DNA of 64,000 nucleotides from an uncultured SAR116 cluster alpha proteobacterium (GTDB taxonomy: Bacteria; Pseudomonadota; Alphaproteobacteria; Puniceispirillales; Marisalimonadaceae). The translations under genes were made by a program, and so were the position numbers. This document shows positions 10,517 through 20,448 of this stretch, one piece after another. The stretch is taken from assembly GCA_902622745.1 (NCBI GenBank), contig CACNQW010000002.1, forward strand, positions 29,356-93,355, in the 5' to 3' direction. Every line of letters begins with the position of its first letter. Position 1 is the first letter of the stretch. Under the pieces are notes generated by a model. That model saw only the letters and a list, made by a program, of their open reading frames with translations. It was not told where the DNA came from and did not search any database.

Positions 10517-11005
10517 ATGATATTAGAATATTTGGTTAGAAAAATAAATATATTGTTATTTGTTTTTATAATGACAAGTTGTTCAACTGTTAAAAATAAT
10601 ATCTCAAATATAAATCAAGTTTTTTTCAAAGAAGAAGTTATTTGTCCTTTAATTAGTTCACCTGATGGGTCAGGCGAATTGGTCGCTATTTCTGAAACTA
10701 ACGATAACACCTCTTATGTGGGCTTTAGAGGGATTAAAAAAAAATGTTTTTTAAGTGACGATAAAATCAAAATGAATCTTGTTGTTAATTTAAGATCGGT
10801 AAGAAATAATTTTCAAAATGATGATTTAATCAAGTTAAAGATTTCTTTAGTTTCTACAACAGATAGTGATATAGAATTTGATAGAGATGATTTTGAATTA
10901 GGTTTTTTTCTCAAATCAGGTAGTCAAATCGTTGAAAGAGAAACAAATATGAATGTTATCATACCAAAAGATGGTAAGGCATACATTGGATTAATCCAAA
11001 ATTAA
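10517..11005 (+). CDS. Hypothetical lipoprotein
   Basis: Signal peptide-like N-terminus with lipobox-like IMTSCS; family not recognised. Confidence 0.6.
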   Translation: MILEYLVRKINILLFVFIMTSCSTVKNNISNINQVFFKEEVICPLISSPDGSGELVAISETNDNTSYVGFRGIKKKCFLSDDKIKMNLVVNLRSVRNNFQNDDLIKLKISLVSTTDSDIEFDRDDFELGFFLKSGSQIVERETNMNVIIPKDGKAYIGLIQN

Positions 11006-11485
11006 TTAAAGTTTAGCTTTTATTTCTTCTTTAGAGTTTGAATGTAGAGATTTTTGAGACTTATTATCTAATTCATTTTGTATATAAATTTTTGCAGATT
11101 TTATAGATAATTCAGCACTAATATTTTTAATATTATTAATTGCATCTATCTGAGCATTATTTATTTTTTGTTTAGCTTGTTGTTCTTTTCTTTTAATTAT
11201 AATATCAGATTTTTCAATTGCATCAGCTTCAATTTGTTTTGCAGTAGATTTAGCATCATTTATAATATCTAAAACTTGTTTGTTTATTTCTTTTTGTTTC
11301 TTTAAACTTGCATTTAATTCTGATTGAGCCTCTTCTCTGAGTTTTTTTGCTTCATTTAGCTCATTTTCAATCATTTTTTTTCTTTGATCTAGATTATAAG
11401 TTAGAGCTGACCAAAGTTTTTTGCCAACCAAAACAAAAAACAAAAAGAAAGCTATTAAAACCCAAGCTGTTTGACTTAATCCCAT
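11006..11485 (-). CDS. atpF: ATP synthase F0 subunit b
   Basis: N-terminal TM plus long charged coiled coil, in atp gene cluster. Confidence 0.88.
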   Translation of the reverse strand: MGLSQTAWVLIAFFLFFVLVGKKLWSALTYNLDQRKKMIENELNEAKKLREEAQSELNASLKKQKEINKQVLDIINDAKSTAKQIEADAIEKSDIIIKRKEQQAKQKINNAQIDAINNIKNISAELSIKSAKIYIQNELDNKSQKSLHSNSKEEIKAKL

Positions 11486-11494
11486 TTAATATAC

Positions 11495-12058
11495 CTATGA
11501 TAATATTTTTATTTGTTGTTTAAGTATATCTGTTAACTTAGTTTTATCTGATTTTATATTTGAAGTTTTATATATAACAAGATTTGAAAGTTCAAAAGTT
11601 TGATTAAAAATGTCTTTAAGAACTAAAGATTTTTCTTTGCTTATATCTTTTAAAGATTTTTCTATCTTTTCATTTAACTTCAAATTTAAACTATTAAGTA
11701 TCTTTTCAGAATTTATTTGACTATCAGAAATTGCTTTTTCAATCAGAGATTTGGCTTCAATTTTTGTTTGATCTAATTGAGCATTAACCTTTTGTAAAGT
11801 ATCATCAGATTCTTTTTTTAGAGCTTTAGCTTTTATTAAATCATTTTGTAGATGTTGTTCTCTATCATTAATAACATTAGATATCTTTGGAGTAATTACA
11901 TAAGCCATTAAAAGATATAAACTTATTAAGCTTAATATACTCCAAAAAATCAATGATGGATAAGTTGTAAAATCTAGTTGAGGCAAACCTTTAGCTTCAG
12001 AATAAGCTGGATTTACAAACAAAAATGTTAATAGAACTAAATTAAAATACTTAAACAT
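11495..12058 (-). CDS. ATP synthase F0 subunit b'
   Basis: N-terminal TM with LPQLDFTTYPSLIFW, coiled coil, in atp cluster. Confidence 0.87.
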   Translation of the reverse strand: MFKYFNLVLLTFLFVNPAYSEAKGLPQLDFTTYPSLIFWSILSLISLYLLMAYVITPKISNVINDREQHLQNDLIKAKALKKESDDTLQKVNAQLDQTKIEAKSLIEKAISDSQINSEKILNSLNLKLNEKIEKSLKDISKEKSLVLKDIFNQTFELSNLVIYKTSNIKSDKTKLTDILKQQIKILS

Positions 12059-12077
12059 TAATAAATTAAGTTGTTAG

Positions 12078-12305
12078 TTAAAAAGTGTAAAGTAATAATA
12101 AAGCTATAACTAATGCAAATAACGCAACTGCTTCAGTTAGTGCAAATCCGAGAATACCAATCCCAAATACTTCATTTTTAGCGCTTGGATTTCTTCCTAT
12201 AGCATTTACTAATGCTGCAAAGATATTACCAATACCAACGCCAACACCTGCAAGAGCTATTACAGCTAAACCAGCACCAATAAGTTTTGCGGCTTCCATT
12301 TCCAT
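12078..12305 (-). CDS. atpE: ATP synthase F0 subunit c
   Basis: 75 aa hairpin: [21 protein letters not shown] and [17 protein letters not shown]. Confidence 0.97.
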   Translation of the reverse strand: MEMEAAKLIGAGLAVIALAGVGVGIGNIFAALVNAIGRNPSAKNEVFGIGILGFALTEAVALFALVIALLLLYTF

Positions 12306-12326
12306 TTTAATTCCTTTCTTTAAAAG

Positions 12327-13070
12327 TTAATGTAGATGTAACGCATCATGGAGATACATACAAGTTAAAATACTAAAAACATAAGCTTGCAATGCTGCAA
12401 CCAAAAACTCTAAACCAGTTAAGCCAATCACAGCCAGTAATGGTAATACAGCACCGACTTTTAAAATACCTGAGGCAGATGTCATCATTATAATCAAACC
12501 TGCAAAAACTTTCATCATAGTATGACCTGCTAACATATTTGCAAACAATCTGACAGACAAACTCACTGGCCTCATTAAATAAGATATTATTTCAATAGGT
12601 ATAAGTAAAGGTGCAAGAGCTATTGGTACTCCGGATGGAAAGAAAAAAGTAAAAAATTTAAGTTTATGTTTTATCAAAGCTATTAATGTAACACCAATAA
12701 AAATAATTAAGGCTAGAGTTATAGTTACAATGATCTGTGATGTAAAAGTATAGCTATAAGGAATCATTCCTAGGAGGTTTCCAAATAAGATGAACATAAA
12801 AAGACTAAAAATAAATGGAAAATATTTCTTGCCACCAGTACCAACATTTTCTTTAACCATATTTGATACAAATTCATATAATAATTCTACACTACTTTGA
12901 AAACGGTTCGGAACTAAAGAACCTTTCTTTATTCCCAAATATAAGAATAGAGAAGATACCACCACGGACAAAACCATAAATAAAGAGGCATTTGTAAACG
13001 AAATATCATAACCAAAGGCTTCAATAGGTACTAGTGTTTTTATTGTAAATTGTTCAACTGGTGACTTCAT
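12327..13070 (-). CDS. atpB: ATP synthase F0 subunit a
   Basis: SLSVRLFANMLAGHTMM and C-terminal LQAYVFSILTCMYL. Confidence 0.97.
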   Translation of the reverse strand: MKSPVEQFTIKTLVPIEAFGYDISFTNASLFMVLSVVVSSLFLYLGIKKGSLVPNRFQSSVELLYEFVSNMVKENVGTGGKKYFPFIFSLFMFILFGNLLGMIPYSYTFTSQIIVTITLALIIFIGVTLIALIKHKLKFFTFFFPSGVPIALAPLLIPIEIISYLMRPVSLSVRLFANMLAGHTMMKVFAGLIIMMTSASGILKVGAVLPLLAVIGLTGLEFLVAALQAYVFSILTCMYLHDALHLH

Positions 13071-13072
13071 AA

Positions 13073-13375
13073 TTAATTTTTTTTACCTTTATCAAAATAA
13101 CCTATTTTTAAACCATTTCCTGACAACTGTCTCCAGAGATTATATATACCCGCAAATGCTCCTAAAAAAAAGAAAATAATTAAAAATAATGGTTTTGTTT
13201 CTAACCAATTATCAATAAGTAATCCTAACCCTGTTCCAATTATTAACCCTGCAACAAGTTCTGTAGCAACTCTTGATAATATACTCAAAAAACTTTTATC
13301 AACAGATTTTTTATTTATTGATACATTTTTTTTTGAGATGGCTAAATCTATTTTTTTATCTAATTCTTTGTTCAT
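13073..13375 (-). CDS. ATP synthase-associated protein I (AtpI-like)
   Basis: Two-TM protein with GTGLGLLIDNWL upstream of atpB. Confidence 0.8.
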   Translation of the reverse strand: MNKELDKKIDLAISKKNVSINKKSVDKSFLSILSRVATELVAGLIIGTGLGLLIDNWLETKPLFLIIFFFLGAFAGIYNLWRQLSGNGLKIGYFDKGKKN

Positions 13376-13382
13376 TATTAAT

Positions 13383-16300
13383 TTAACTAGCTTCTTTTAT
13401 TTCGCCTGCTTGTTCTAAATCTACTGATAATAATTTACTTATACCTTTTTCTTCCATTGTTACTCCGAGTAATTTATTCATTTTTGCCATTGTTAATCTG
13501 TGATGGGTAACAATTAAAAAACTAATATCTTGTTCATCAGATAAGTAGTTAAGTACATCGCAAAATCTACCAACATTAGTGTCGTCCAGTGCAGCATCTA
13601 CTTCATCTAATATACATAATGGCGAGGGATTGGATAGATAAACTGCAAATATTAATGATATTGATGTTAAGGCTTGTTCTCCACCAGATAAAAGAGAAAG
13701 GGATTGCATTTTCTTTTCTGGTGGGCTGGCAAATATTTCTAATCCAGATTGCAACGGATCATCAGAACCAATTAGTTTTAATTCTGCATTGCCACCATTA
13801 AACAATTTAGTAAAAATCTTTTTAAAATTATTATTAACTTGATCAAAACTATTACGTAATCTATTTCTACCTTCTTTATTGAGCTCTGTTATACCATCTT
13901 CTAATTTTTTAATAGCAAGAGATAAGTCTTCTTTTTCATTTTGCATTTCTAAAAGTTTAGATTTAAGTTCATTAATTTCAATTTCTGCTCTTAAATTTAC
14001 TGCTCCTAAATTTTCTCTTTCACGAACAAGTCTCTCAACACTTGCTTCTAATGATTGAATTTCATTATGATCAACACTTCTTAATTTTATTTTGTCTTCA
14101 TTAGCGTCGAGTAAGTCCTTAAGACTAAGCGATAATTTATCAGCAACTTTTTCGTTAAGACCATCAACTTTAGACTTAATTATATTAAGTTCACTTTCCA
14201 TTTTGATATTTTCAGTCTTATAAATTTCAAGATTTAGACTTTCATCTTTTTGTTCTTTTTCTATATCTCTGATTTCTGTTTCTTTTCTAACGACGTCATC
14301 CTCACTGTTTTTTTGATCTTTAATTGCTTGAATAAGTTGTTCATCAAACTTTTTAATATTTTCTAACATTTGATCAGGTAGTTGTACTAAATCATTTATT
14401 TCTTTGGATAGATTTTCTTTTTTTCGAGATAAATTTTCACATCTTTCTAAAGATTGTTTGTTTCGTAATTCCCATTCTTTTTGTTCAATCAACAATTGGT
14501 CTAGGTTTTTATTTCTATATTCTTCATCAGAATTTATTTTTTTTTCATTTGACAATGCAACTTCAAAATCTGATTTAAGATTATCATTTTCGCTTCTGAC
14601 TTTTAGTTCATCTGTTTGTAATTCACTAAGATTATCAAATTTATCTAATTGAATTTCTAATTCATTAATTCGTTTATCATTTTCTGCCGAAGAACTTTTA
14701 AATTCTTTGATAAAATCATTAGATTGATTGATTTTGTTTTCAGAAATTATGATTTCAAACTTTGTTTTATTTATCTCTTTTTCTAGGTGATCTATTTTAC
14801 CAACTTCATCTAATTTTTTTGATTTTGTATTCTCTAAATCTTTTTCAATTTTTATATTTTTATTATTTATTTCATTAAGCTTTATTTCACTTTTATTTAA
14901 ATTTTCTAATAAACTTTTATATCTCTTTTTTTGAACTAATCTATTAGCGAAGCTATTCCTGCCATTAGGAAGTTCAACATATCCATCCCACCTCCAAAGA
15001 CCACCTTTGGGGGTTGTTAAGACTTGCCCATAAGTTAATTCTTTTTGAAGTTCAAAAGCTTTTTCAGAATTTTTTACTAAACCAACACCTTTTAGTGAGT
15101 TTTTTAATATTTTATGATCATTAATATCTTCAGTTAAGGGTTTACAAGAATTTGGTAGTTTAATGTTTTCGTTATTTTCAAAACCTTTCAACCAAAAATT
15201 TTCTTCATTTTGATCTTTATTACTTACTATAGATGCTGAAAGTGATTCTCCTAAAACATATGCAATCGGACCTTCAAGATTATTAATTTTTTCAATTGAA
15301 CTTTCTAAACTATTTTTGTCATCTAATGTTATAAAATTCTTAATTGTTTCAATCTCGGTCTTAAAATTACTAACATCGGATTCTAGAGTGATTTTTACTT
15401 CTTTAAGAGAATTAAAATTATTTTCTAAGTATTTAAGGTTTTTTTCAGTTACTTTGTTAGTCATAATAACTTGTTTGTACTCATTTTGAATTGCTTTAAT
15501 TTTTTCCTTTAATTCTTTTAATCTCAGAGATTCATTCTGTGTTTCAAGAGATAACAGTTTCTCACTATTTTTTCTTTTATTTTGAAGTGCGACTTCGAGT
15601 TGTTCCTTTATTTCATTTTTATTTGATGAAATTGAAATAATTTTAGAGTTTATATCTGTTAATTTTATTGTTGAAACTTCTAATTTTTTTCTAATTTGTG
15701 ACGTATTTTTTTGTGCTTCTTCAATATTCTTAGAAAAATTAAAGCCTTTTTCATTTAAGGATTGGATTTCATTTGAGAGATATTTTATTTTGTTTTTAGC
15801 ATCTGTAATGAATATCTCTTCTCTATTATATTCTTCATCAATCTGCGTTATTTGGTTTTCAAGTGATATTTTTCTTTGATTATGAGAATTAATTTCTTGC
15901 TCTAATTTAATTTTTCCTATTTTTAAATTTTGAACAATTTCAGTTTTTGAGTTATCAATTTTTTTTAAAGATGGTAGTTCATTAAAAGAATTTAATTTTT
16001 TAGTTTCTAGATTACTAATTCTTCTTTGATAATCTTCAATAACTTTTGAATTTTCAGCAATTTTGTTTTTAATTTTGTCTTGTGAATAATCTAGCTCCAT
16101 AAATTGGGTGATAAATAAAGAAGTTTCAGCTTTTCTTAATCTTTCACCAACAGATCTATACCTAGCAGCTTGTCTAGCTTGTTTAGATAAATCATTTATT
16201 TGGTCTTGAATTGTCAATTCAATATCTGAAAGACGATCTAAGTTATTGGCTGCAGAATTTAATTTTAATTGAGATTCATGTTTTCTGTTATGAAGACCAG

Positions 16301-16811
16301 TGATGTTAGCTGCTTCTTCTAAAATATTTCTTCTTACTTCTGGCTTTGATTCGATTATCTCTGTGATTTTTCCTTGCCCTACTATTCCTGACGATTTTGA
16401 ACCAGTGCCACTATCAGCAAAAATTAATTGTACATCTCTTGCTCTAGCATTTTTTCCATTAATTTTATATGTTGAACCTTTGTCTCTTTCTAATTTTCTA
16501 GAAATTTCTATTTCATTGATGTTTGTATAAGGGTAAGGTAATTTTTTTTCTGAATTATCTATTTTTATTATTACTTCAGCAAAATTTCTTGATGGACGGT
16601 CATTAGTTCCTGAAAAAATAATACTATTCATTTCAGGACTTCTCATTTGTTTTGCAGAATTTTCTCCCATCACCCATTTAATTGCTTCAACTATATTAGA
16701 TTTACCACAACCGTTTGGCCCAACTACACCAGTTAATCCAGAAGTTAAATTAACTTCTGTGGGATCTAGAAAGGATTTAAAGCCAATCATTTTAATAGAT
16801 ATAATTTTCAA
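13383..16811 (-). CDS. smc: Chromosome segregation protein SMC
   Basis: Walker A GPNGCGKSNIVEAIKWVMGE, signature LSGGEQALTSISLIFA, Walker B LCILDEVDAALDD, long coiled coils. Confidence 0.97.
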   Translation of the reverse strand: MKIISIKMIGFKSFLDPTEVNLTSGLTGVVGPNGCGKSNIVEAIKWVMGENSAKQMRSPEMNSIIFSGTNDRPSRNFAEVIIKIDNSEKKLPYPYTNINEIEISRKLERDKGSTYKINGKNARARDVQLIFADSGTGSKSSGIVGQGKITEIIESKPEVRRNILEEAANITGLHNRKHESQLKLNSAANNLDRLSDIELTIQDQINDLSKQARQAARYRSVGERLRKAETSLFITQFMELDYSQDKIKNKIAENSKVIEDYQRRISNLETKKLNSFNELPSLKKIDNSKTEIVQNLKIGKIKLEQEINSHNQRKISLENQITQIDEEYNREEIFITDAKNKIKYLSNEIQSLNEKGFNFSKNIEEAQKNTSQIRKKLEVSTIKLTDINSKIISISSNKNEIKEQLEVALQNKRKNSEKLLSLETQNESLRLKELKEKIKAIQNEYKQVIMTNKVTEKNLKYLENNFNSLKEVKITLESDVSNFKTEIETIKNFITLDDKNSLESSIEKINNLEGPIAYVLGESLSASIVSNKDQNEENFWLKGFENNENIKLPNSCKPLTEDINDHKILKNSLKGVGLVKNSEKAFELQKELTYGQVLTTPKGGLWRWDGYVELPNGRNSFANRLVQKKRYKSLLENLNKSEIKLNEINNKNIKIEKDLENTKSKKLDEVGKIDHLEKEINKTKFEIIISENKINQSNDFIKEFKSSSAENDKRINELEIQLDKFDNLSELQTDELKVRSENDNLKSDFEVALSNEKKINSDEEYRNKNLDQLLIEQKEWELRNKQSLERCENLSRKKENLSKEINDLVQLPDQMLENIKKFDEQLIQAIKDQKNSEDDVVRKETEIRDIEKEQKDESLNLEIYKTENIKMESELNIIKSKVDGLNEKVADKLSLSLKDLLDANEDKIKLRSVDHNEIQSLEASVERLVRERENLGAVNLRAEIEINELKSKLLEMQNEKEDLSLAIKKLEDGITELNKEGRNRLRNSFDQVNNNFKKIFTKLFNGGNAELKLIGSDDPLQSGLEIFASPPEKKMQSLSLLSGGEQALTSISLIFAVYLSNPSPLCILDEVDAALDDTNVGRFCDVLNYLSDEQDISFLIVTHHRLTMAKMNKLLGVTMEEKGISKLLSVDLEQAGEIKEAS

Positions 16812-16823
16812 AAAATTTACCTT

Positions 16824-17432
16824 TTAATTTAACAACTCAAAATCTTTTAGTTTTTTTACAAACTCGTTATATTTTAAGGCCCCGGAGATAACATGTTTAT
16901 CATTTATCACAAATGTTGGAGTTGAGGATATGTTAAATCGAGAGTTTTCCTCCTCCATCTTCTTTAAAATTTTTTCCATTAATTCTTTATTATTCAATAT
17001 TTCATTAAATTGTTTTTCTGATACGCCAAATAGCTTTGATAATTTTAAAAGTTCTGTAACAGGATCCTTGGAATATGCCCATTTTTTTTGATTTGATAGT
17101 AACAAACTTATTGTTTCGACATAACTTTCACTAGGAATTGATCTAGCTATAGAAGCTGCGAACATAGCAAGTCTATCAAGTGGGTAATCAATAAATTCAA
17201 ATTTAACTTTTCCTGTATCAATAAGTTCTTTTTTAACCTTTAAATATGTATTTTTATGAAAGCTTGCACAATGACTACATGTAAGCGAGAAATACTCTTT
17301 GATGACTATAGGTGCATTTTTTTCTCCAACAACAATTGAAGGTAATTTAATATCATTAGCAAATGAAAAATTAAGTCCAATTAATAACTTGGCCAAGATT
17401 AAAATAAATGTATTTAATGTTTTAAAAATCAT
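16824..17432 (-). CDS. DsbA-family thioredoxin-fold protein
   Basis: EYFSLTCSHCASFH and TPTFVINDKHVISG. Confidence 0.9.
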   Translation of the reverse strand: MIFKTLNTFILILAKLLIGLNFSFANDIKLPSIVVGEKNAPIVIKEYFSLTCSHCASFHKNTYLKVKKELIDTGKVKFEFIDYPLDRLAMFAASIARSIPSESYVETISLLLSNQKKWAYSKDPVTELLKLSKLFGVSEKQFNEILNNKELMEKILKKMEEENSRFNISSTPTFVINDKHVISGALKYNEFVKKLKDFELLN

Positions 17433-17475
17433 AATTTATGTATATATGAAACCTTTTTGTCTGTATATCTTTAAC

Positions 17476-17781
17476 TTAATTATAGCCATTTTTAATAATC
17501 TTTATTTTATCAATAGCTTTAAATCCAAAAAAATTATTTGCTAAATTTAAAATTTTGACTTGTTCCATTTGAATTTCTAGTTCGAACCCTCTTTTAACTT
17601 CTAAAACTAAAGTACCATTTTTAGTATTCTTTTTCATAAATTTGACTCTAATAGGTTTCACAACATGAGAATATTTAGAGAAAATTTTATCCCAATTTAA
17701 AATTAATTTAGCTTCAAATAAGTTATTTTTACTTAAACAATTCTCAGCCAATGAATATGTTAAAGCATTTAATTTTTTCAT
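17476..17781 (-). CDS. DciA/DUF721-like protein
   Basis: Small protein with NWDKIFSKYSHVVKPIRV; position between mutY and dsbA/smc; start trimmed to ATG at 17781. Confidence 0.72.
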   Translation of the reverse strand: MKKLNALTYSLAENCLSKNNLFEAKLILNWDKIFSKYSHVVKPIRVKFMKKNTKNGTLVLEVKRGFELEIQMEQVKILNLANNFFGFKAIDKIKIIKNGYN

Positions 17782-17817
17782 AATTGATTTAAAACTTTTA
17801 TGTATTAAAAATAAAGT

Positions 17818-18867
17818 ATGCAATCATTAAAAATATCAGAAATTGTAATAAATTGGTATAAAAAAAATTTCAGAATACTGCCGTGGAGGCCTAAAAATTT
17901 TGATCAAAAAATAGACCCATATATAGTATTTCTTTCAGAGTTTATGCTACAACAGACAACAGTAAAAACTGTTGTACCTTATTTTATAAATTTCTTAAAA
18001 AAATATCCAACAATTGAGATCTTGGCAAAAGCTAAATTAGATGATGTTTTAGCAATTTGGTCTGGATTAGGCTATTACAGGAGGGCAAATAATTTATATA
18101 AAAGTGCTAAAATTATTACTAATGAATTAAATGGTGTAATTCCAAATAATTATGAAGATTTAATTAAATTACCAGGCATAGGAGACTATACTGCAGCTGC
18201 AATTTGTGCAATTGCATTTGATAAAAAAGTTGTTGTAATTGATGGTAATATTGAAAGAGTAGCATCTAGATTATTTGAATTAGATTTAAGAGGGAATGAT
18301 CTAAAAAAAAAAGTTAGAAAAATTCTATTTTTAAATATACCTGGTAAAGAGAATTCTTTATTTACACAGGGTTTAATGGATATTGGTGCAACTATTTGCA
18401 AGCCCAAAATTATTAATTGTGAAAGGTGTCCTTTGTTAGAAAATTGTAGAGTTGCATTTAAAAATTCAGCAATCAATTATCCCTTAAAAATAATTAAAGA
18501 AAAAAAAATTAAACGTACAGGAAATTTTTATTGTTTAATAAATTCTAAAAAGGAAATTTTATTTTTAAGAAACATCAATTTGGGTTTATTTGAAAACATG
18601 CATGTTTTACCTTCTGATGGATGGCTTAAAGATAATCATAATTTAGATTTTAATATATTTTCAATAAAAGAAAGATTTGATTGTGGTGTCATAAAACATA
18701 GCTTCACTCATTTTGACCTTGATGGTAAAGTAATATTATTAAAAGTAGATGATAATCAAATTAAGTTAAAAGATAATTGCATATTCATTAAACTTGAAAA
18801 TTTGGATATGTTTAGTATACCGACTCTATACCATAAAATAGTTAAATTAATTTTAAAAAATATTTAG
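17818..18867 (+). CDS. mutY: A/G-specific adenine glycosylase
   Basis: LPWR, SEFMLQQTTVKTVVPYF, LPGIGDYTAAAI, C-x6-C-x2-C-x5-C Fe-S loop. Confidence 0.96.
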   Translation: MQSLKISEIVINWYKKNFRILPWRPKNFDQKIDPYIVFLSEFMLQQTTVKTVVPYFINFLKKYPTIEILAKAKLDDVLAIWSGLGYYRRANNLYKSAKIITNELNGVIPNNYEDLIKLPGIGDYTAAAICAIAFDKKVVVIDGNIERVASRLFELDLRGNDLKKKVRKILFLNIPGKENSLFTQGLMDIGATICKPKIINCERCPLLENCRVAFKNSAINYPLKIIKEKKIKRTGNFYCLINSKKEILFLRNINLGLFENMHVLPSDGWLKDNHNLDFNIFSIKERFDCGVIKHSFTHFDLDGKVILLKVDDNQIKLKDNCIFIKLENLDMFSIPTLYHKIVKLILKNI

Positions 18868-20447
18868 TGTCTAAAATGTCTCATTGATGTAAAAATCATA
18901 GAGATGTTTCTTTTGTTAGCCTCGGCTATTACTTCATTATCACGAATGGAACCTCCAGGCTGAATTATAGCAGAAACTCCAGCCTCTGCAGCAGAAATAA
19001 CAGTATCAGAAAATGGAAAAAAAGCATCACTTGAAAGAACACTTCCTTTTAAAGAAATATCTTTTTTTTCAGAATTGACCTGACTTCTTATAAATTTATC
19101 TTTTGCTATCATGACAGAGTCTATTCTACTCATTTGTCCAGCTCCTATTCCTAGAGTTTGAGCATTCTTTGCAAAAATTATAGCATTTGATTTAGTATGT
19201 TTTGAAACAATCCAAGCAAACTTAAGATCATTAATTTCATCTTCAGTGGGTTTTTTATTTGTAACAATTTTAAAATTAATTTTTTCGAGAGACCCAATAT
19301 CTTTATCTTGTATCAAGAATCCTCCAGATATTGTTTTAATAAATAGATCATTTTCAATTTCATTTTTAATTTTTTTGCAAAGCAATATTCTTAAGTTTCT
19401 CTTTTTAAATAAAATCTCTTTTGCACTTTCAGTTATGTCTGGAGCAATTATGACTTCTAAAAAAATATTAGACATTTGTTTAGCCACTTCCTCAGTAAGA
19501 GTTCTATTTAAAGCAACTATTCCACCAAATGCACTTGTTTTATCTGTATTAAATGCGTTTTCCCAAGCTTTTGTAATATTCTGATTTTGTGAAACTCCGC
19601 ATGGGTTTGCATGTTTAATTATGGCTACAGCTGGTTCATTGAATTCGTTTACTAATTCAAAAGCTGCATCAGCATCATTAAAATTATTATAAGATAGTTC
19701 TTTACCTTGAATTTGATTATAGTGAGCTATTCCTGATTTACTTTGTTGATTGATATTAGTGAATAATCCTGCTTTTTGATGTGGGTTTTCTCCATACCTC
19801 ATTTCAATTTTTTTGGTTAAATTTAGATTTATTGTCTCTGGTAACGTAGGTTGATCATTACTACTATTAAACCAATTTGATATTGATCTGTCATATTCTG
19901 CAGTAATGTTAAAAGCTTTTGCGGCTAAAGACTTTCTATATTCTAAATCTATCCCCTCATTTGAACTTAATTTTTCAATCAATAAATCGTAATCATTTAT
20001 ATCAACTACAACTGTTGTAAATACAAAGTTTTTAGCAGCTGATCGAATTAATGAAGGACCTCCGATGTCAATATTCTCAATTATTTTATCATGAGAACTT
20101 AATTCTTTTCTAGCCTCATCAAATTTATATAAATTAACTATAACTAAATCAATACTTTCAATTTTAAGTGAATCTATTGTTTTGAGATCATTTTCATTAT
20201 TTCTTCTATAAAGTATCCCACCAAATATTTTAGGATGAAGCGATTTAACTCTACCATCAAAAATTTCAGGAAAATTTGTTATCTCAGTAATGTCAATTAC
20301 ATCTATTGAATGGGATTTTAAATATTTTGCAGTACCTCCAGTAGATATTATATTTATATCAAGTTCTTTTAATTTTTTGGCAACAATTTCAATTTTGTTT
20401 TTGTCTGTTAAAGAAATCAGTGCATTTTTTATTTTTAATTTTGTCAT
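18864..20447 (-). CDS. purH: Bifunctional AICAR transformylase/IMP cyclohydrolase
   Basis: ISTGGTAKYL, GRVKSLHPKIFGG, KHANPCGV, SDAFFPF, QPGGSIRD. Confidence 0.97.
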   Translation of the reverse strand: MTKLKIKNALISLTDKNKIEIVAKKLKELDINIISTGGTAKYLKSHSIDVIDITEITNFPEIFDGRVKSLHPKIFGGILYRRNNENDLKTIDSLKIESIDLVIVNLYKFDEARKELSSHDKIIENIDIGGPSLIRSAAKNFVFTTVVVDINDYDLLIEKLSSNEGIDLEYRKSLAAKAFNITAEYDRSISNWFNSSNDQPTLPETINLNLTKKIEMRYGENPHQKAGLFTNINQQSKSGIAHYNQIQGKELSYNNFNDADAAFELVNEFNEPAVAIIKHANPCGVSQNQNITKAWENAFNTDKTSAFGGIVALNRTLTEEVAKQMSNIFLEVIIAPDITESAKEILFKKRNLRILLCKKIKNEIENDLFIKTISGGFLIQDKDIGSLEKINFKIVTNKKPTEDEINDLKFAWIVSKHTKSNAIIFAKNAQTLGIGAGQMSRIDSVMIAKDKFIRSQVNSEKKDISLKGSVLSSDAFFPFSDTVISAAEAGVSAIIQPGGSIRDNEVIAEANKRNISMIFTSMRHFRH

Positions 20448-20448
20448 T

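Noticed and set aside
13589-16530. Plus-strand ORFs inside smc (13589-13801, 14404-14652, 16300-16530)
   Set aside because: All antisense to well-supported SMC coding sequence; low-complexity translations.
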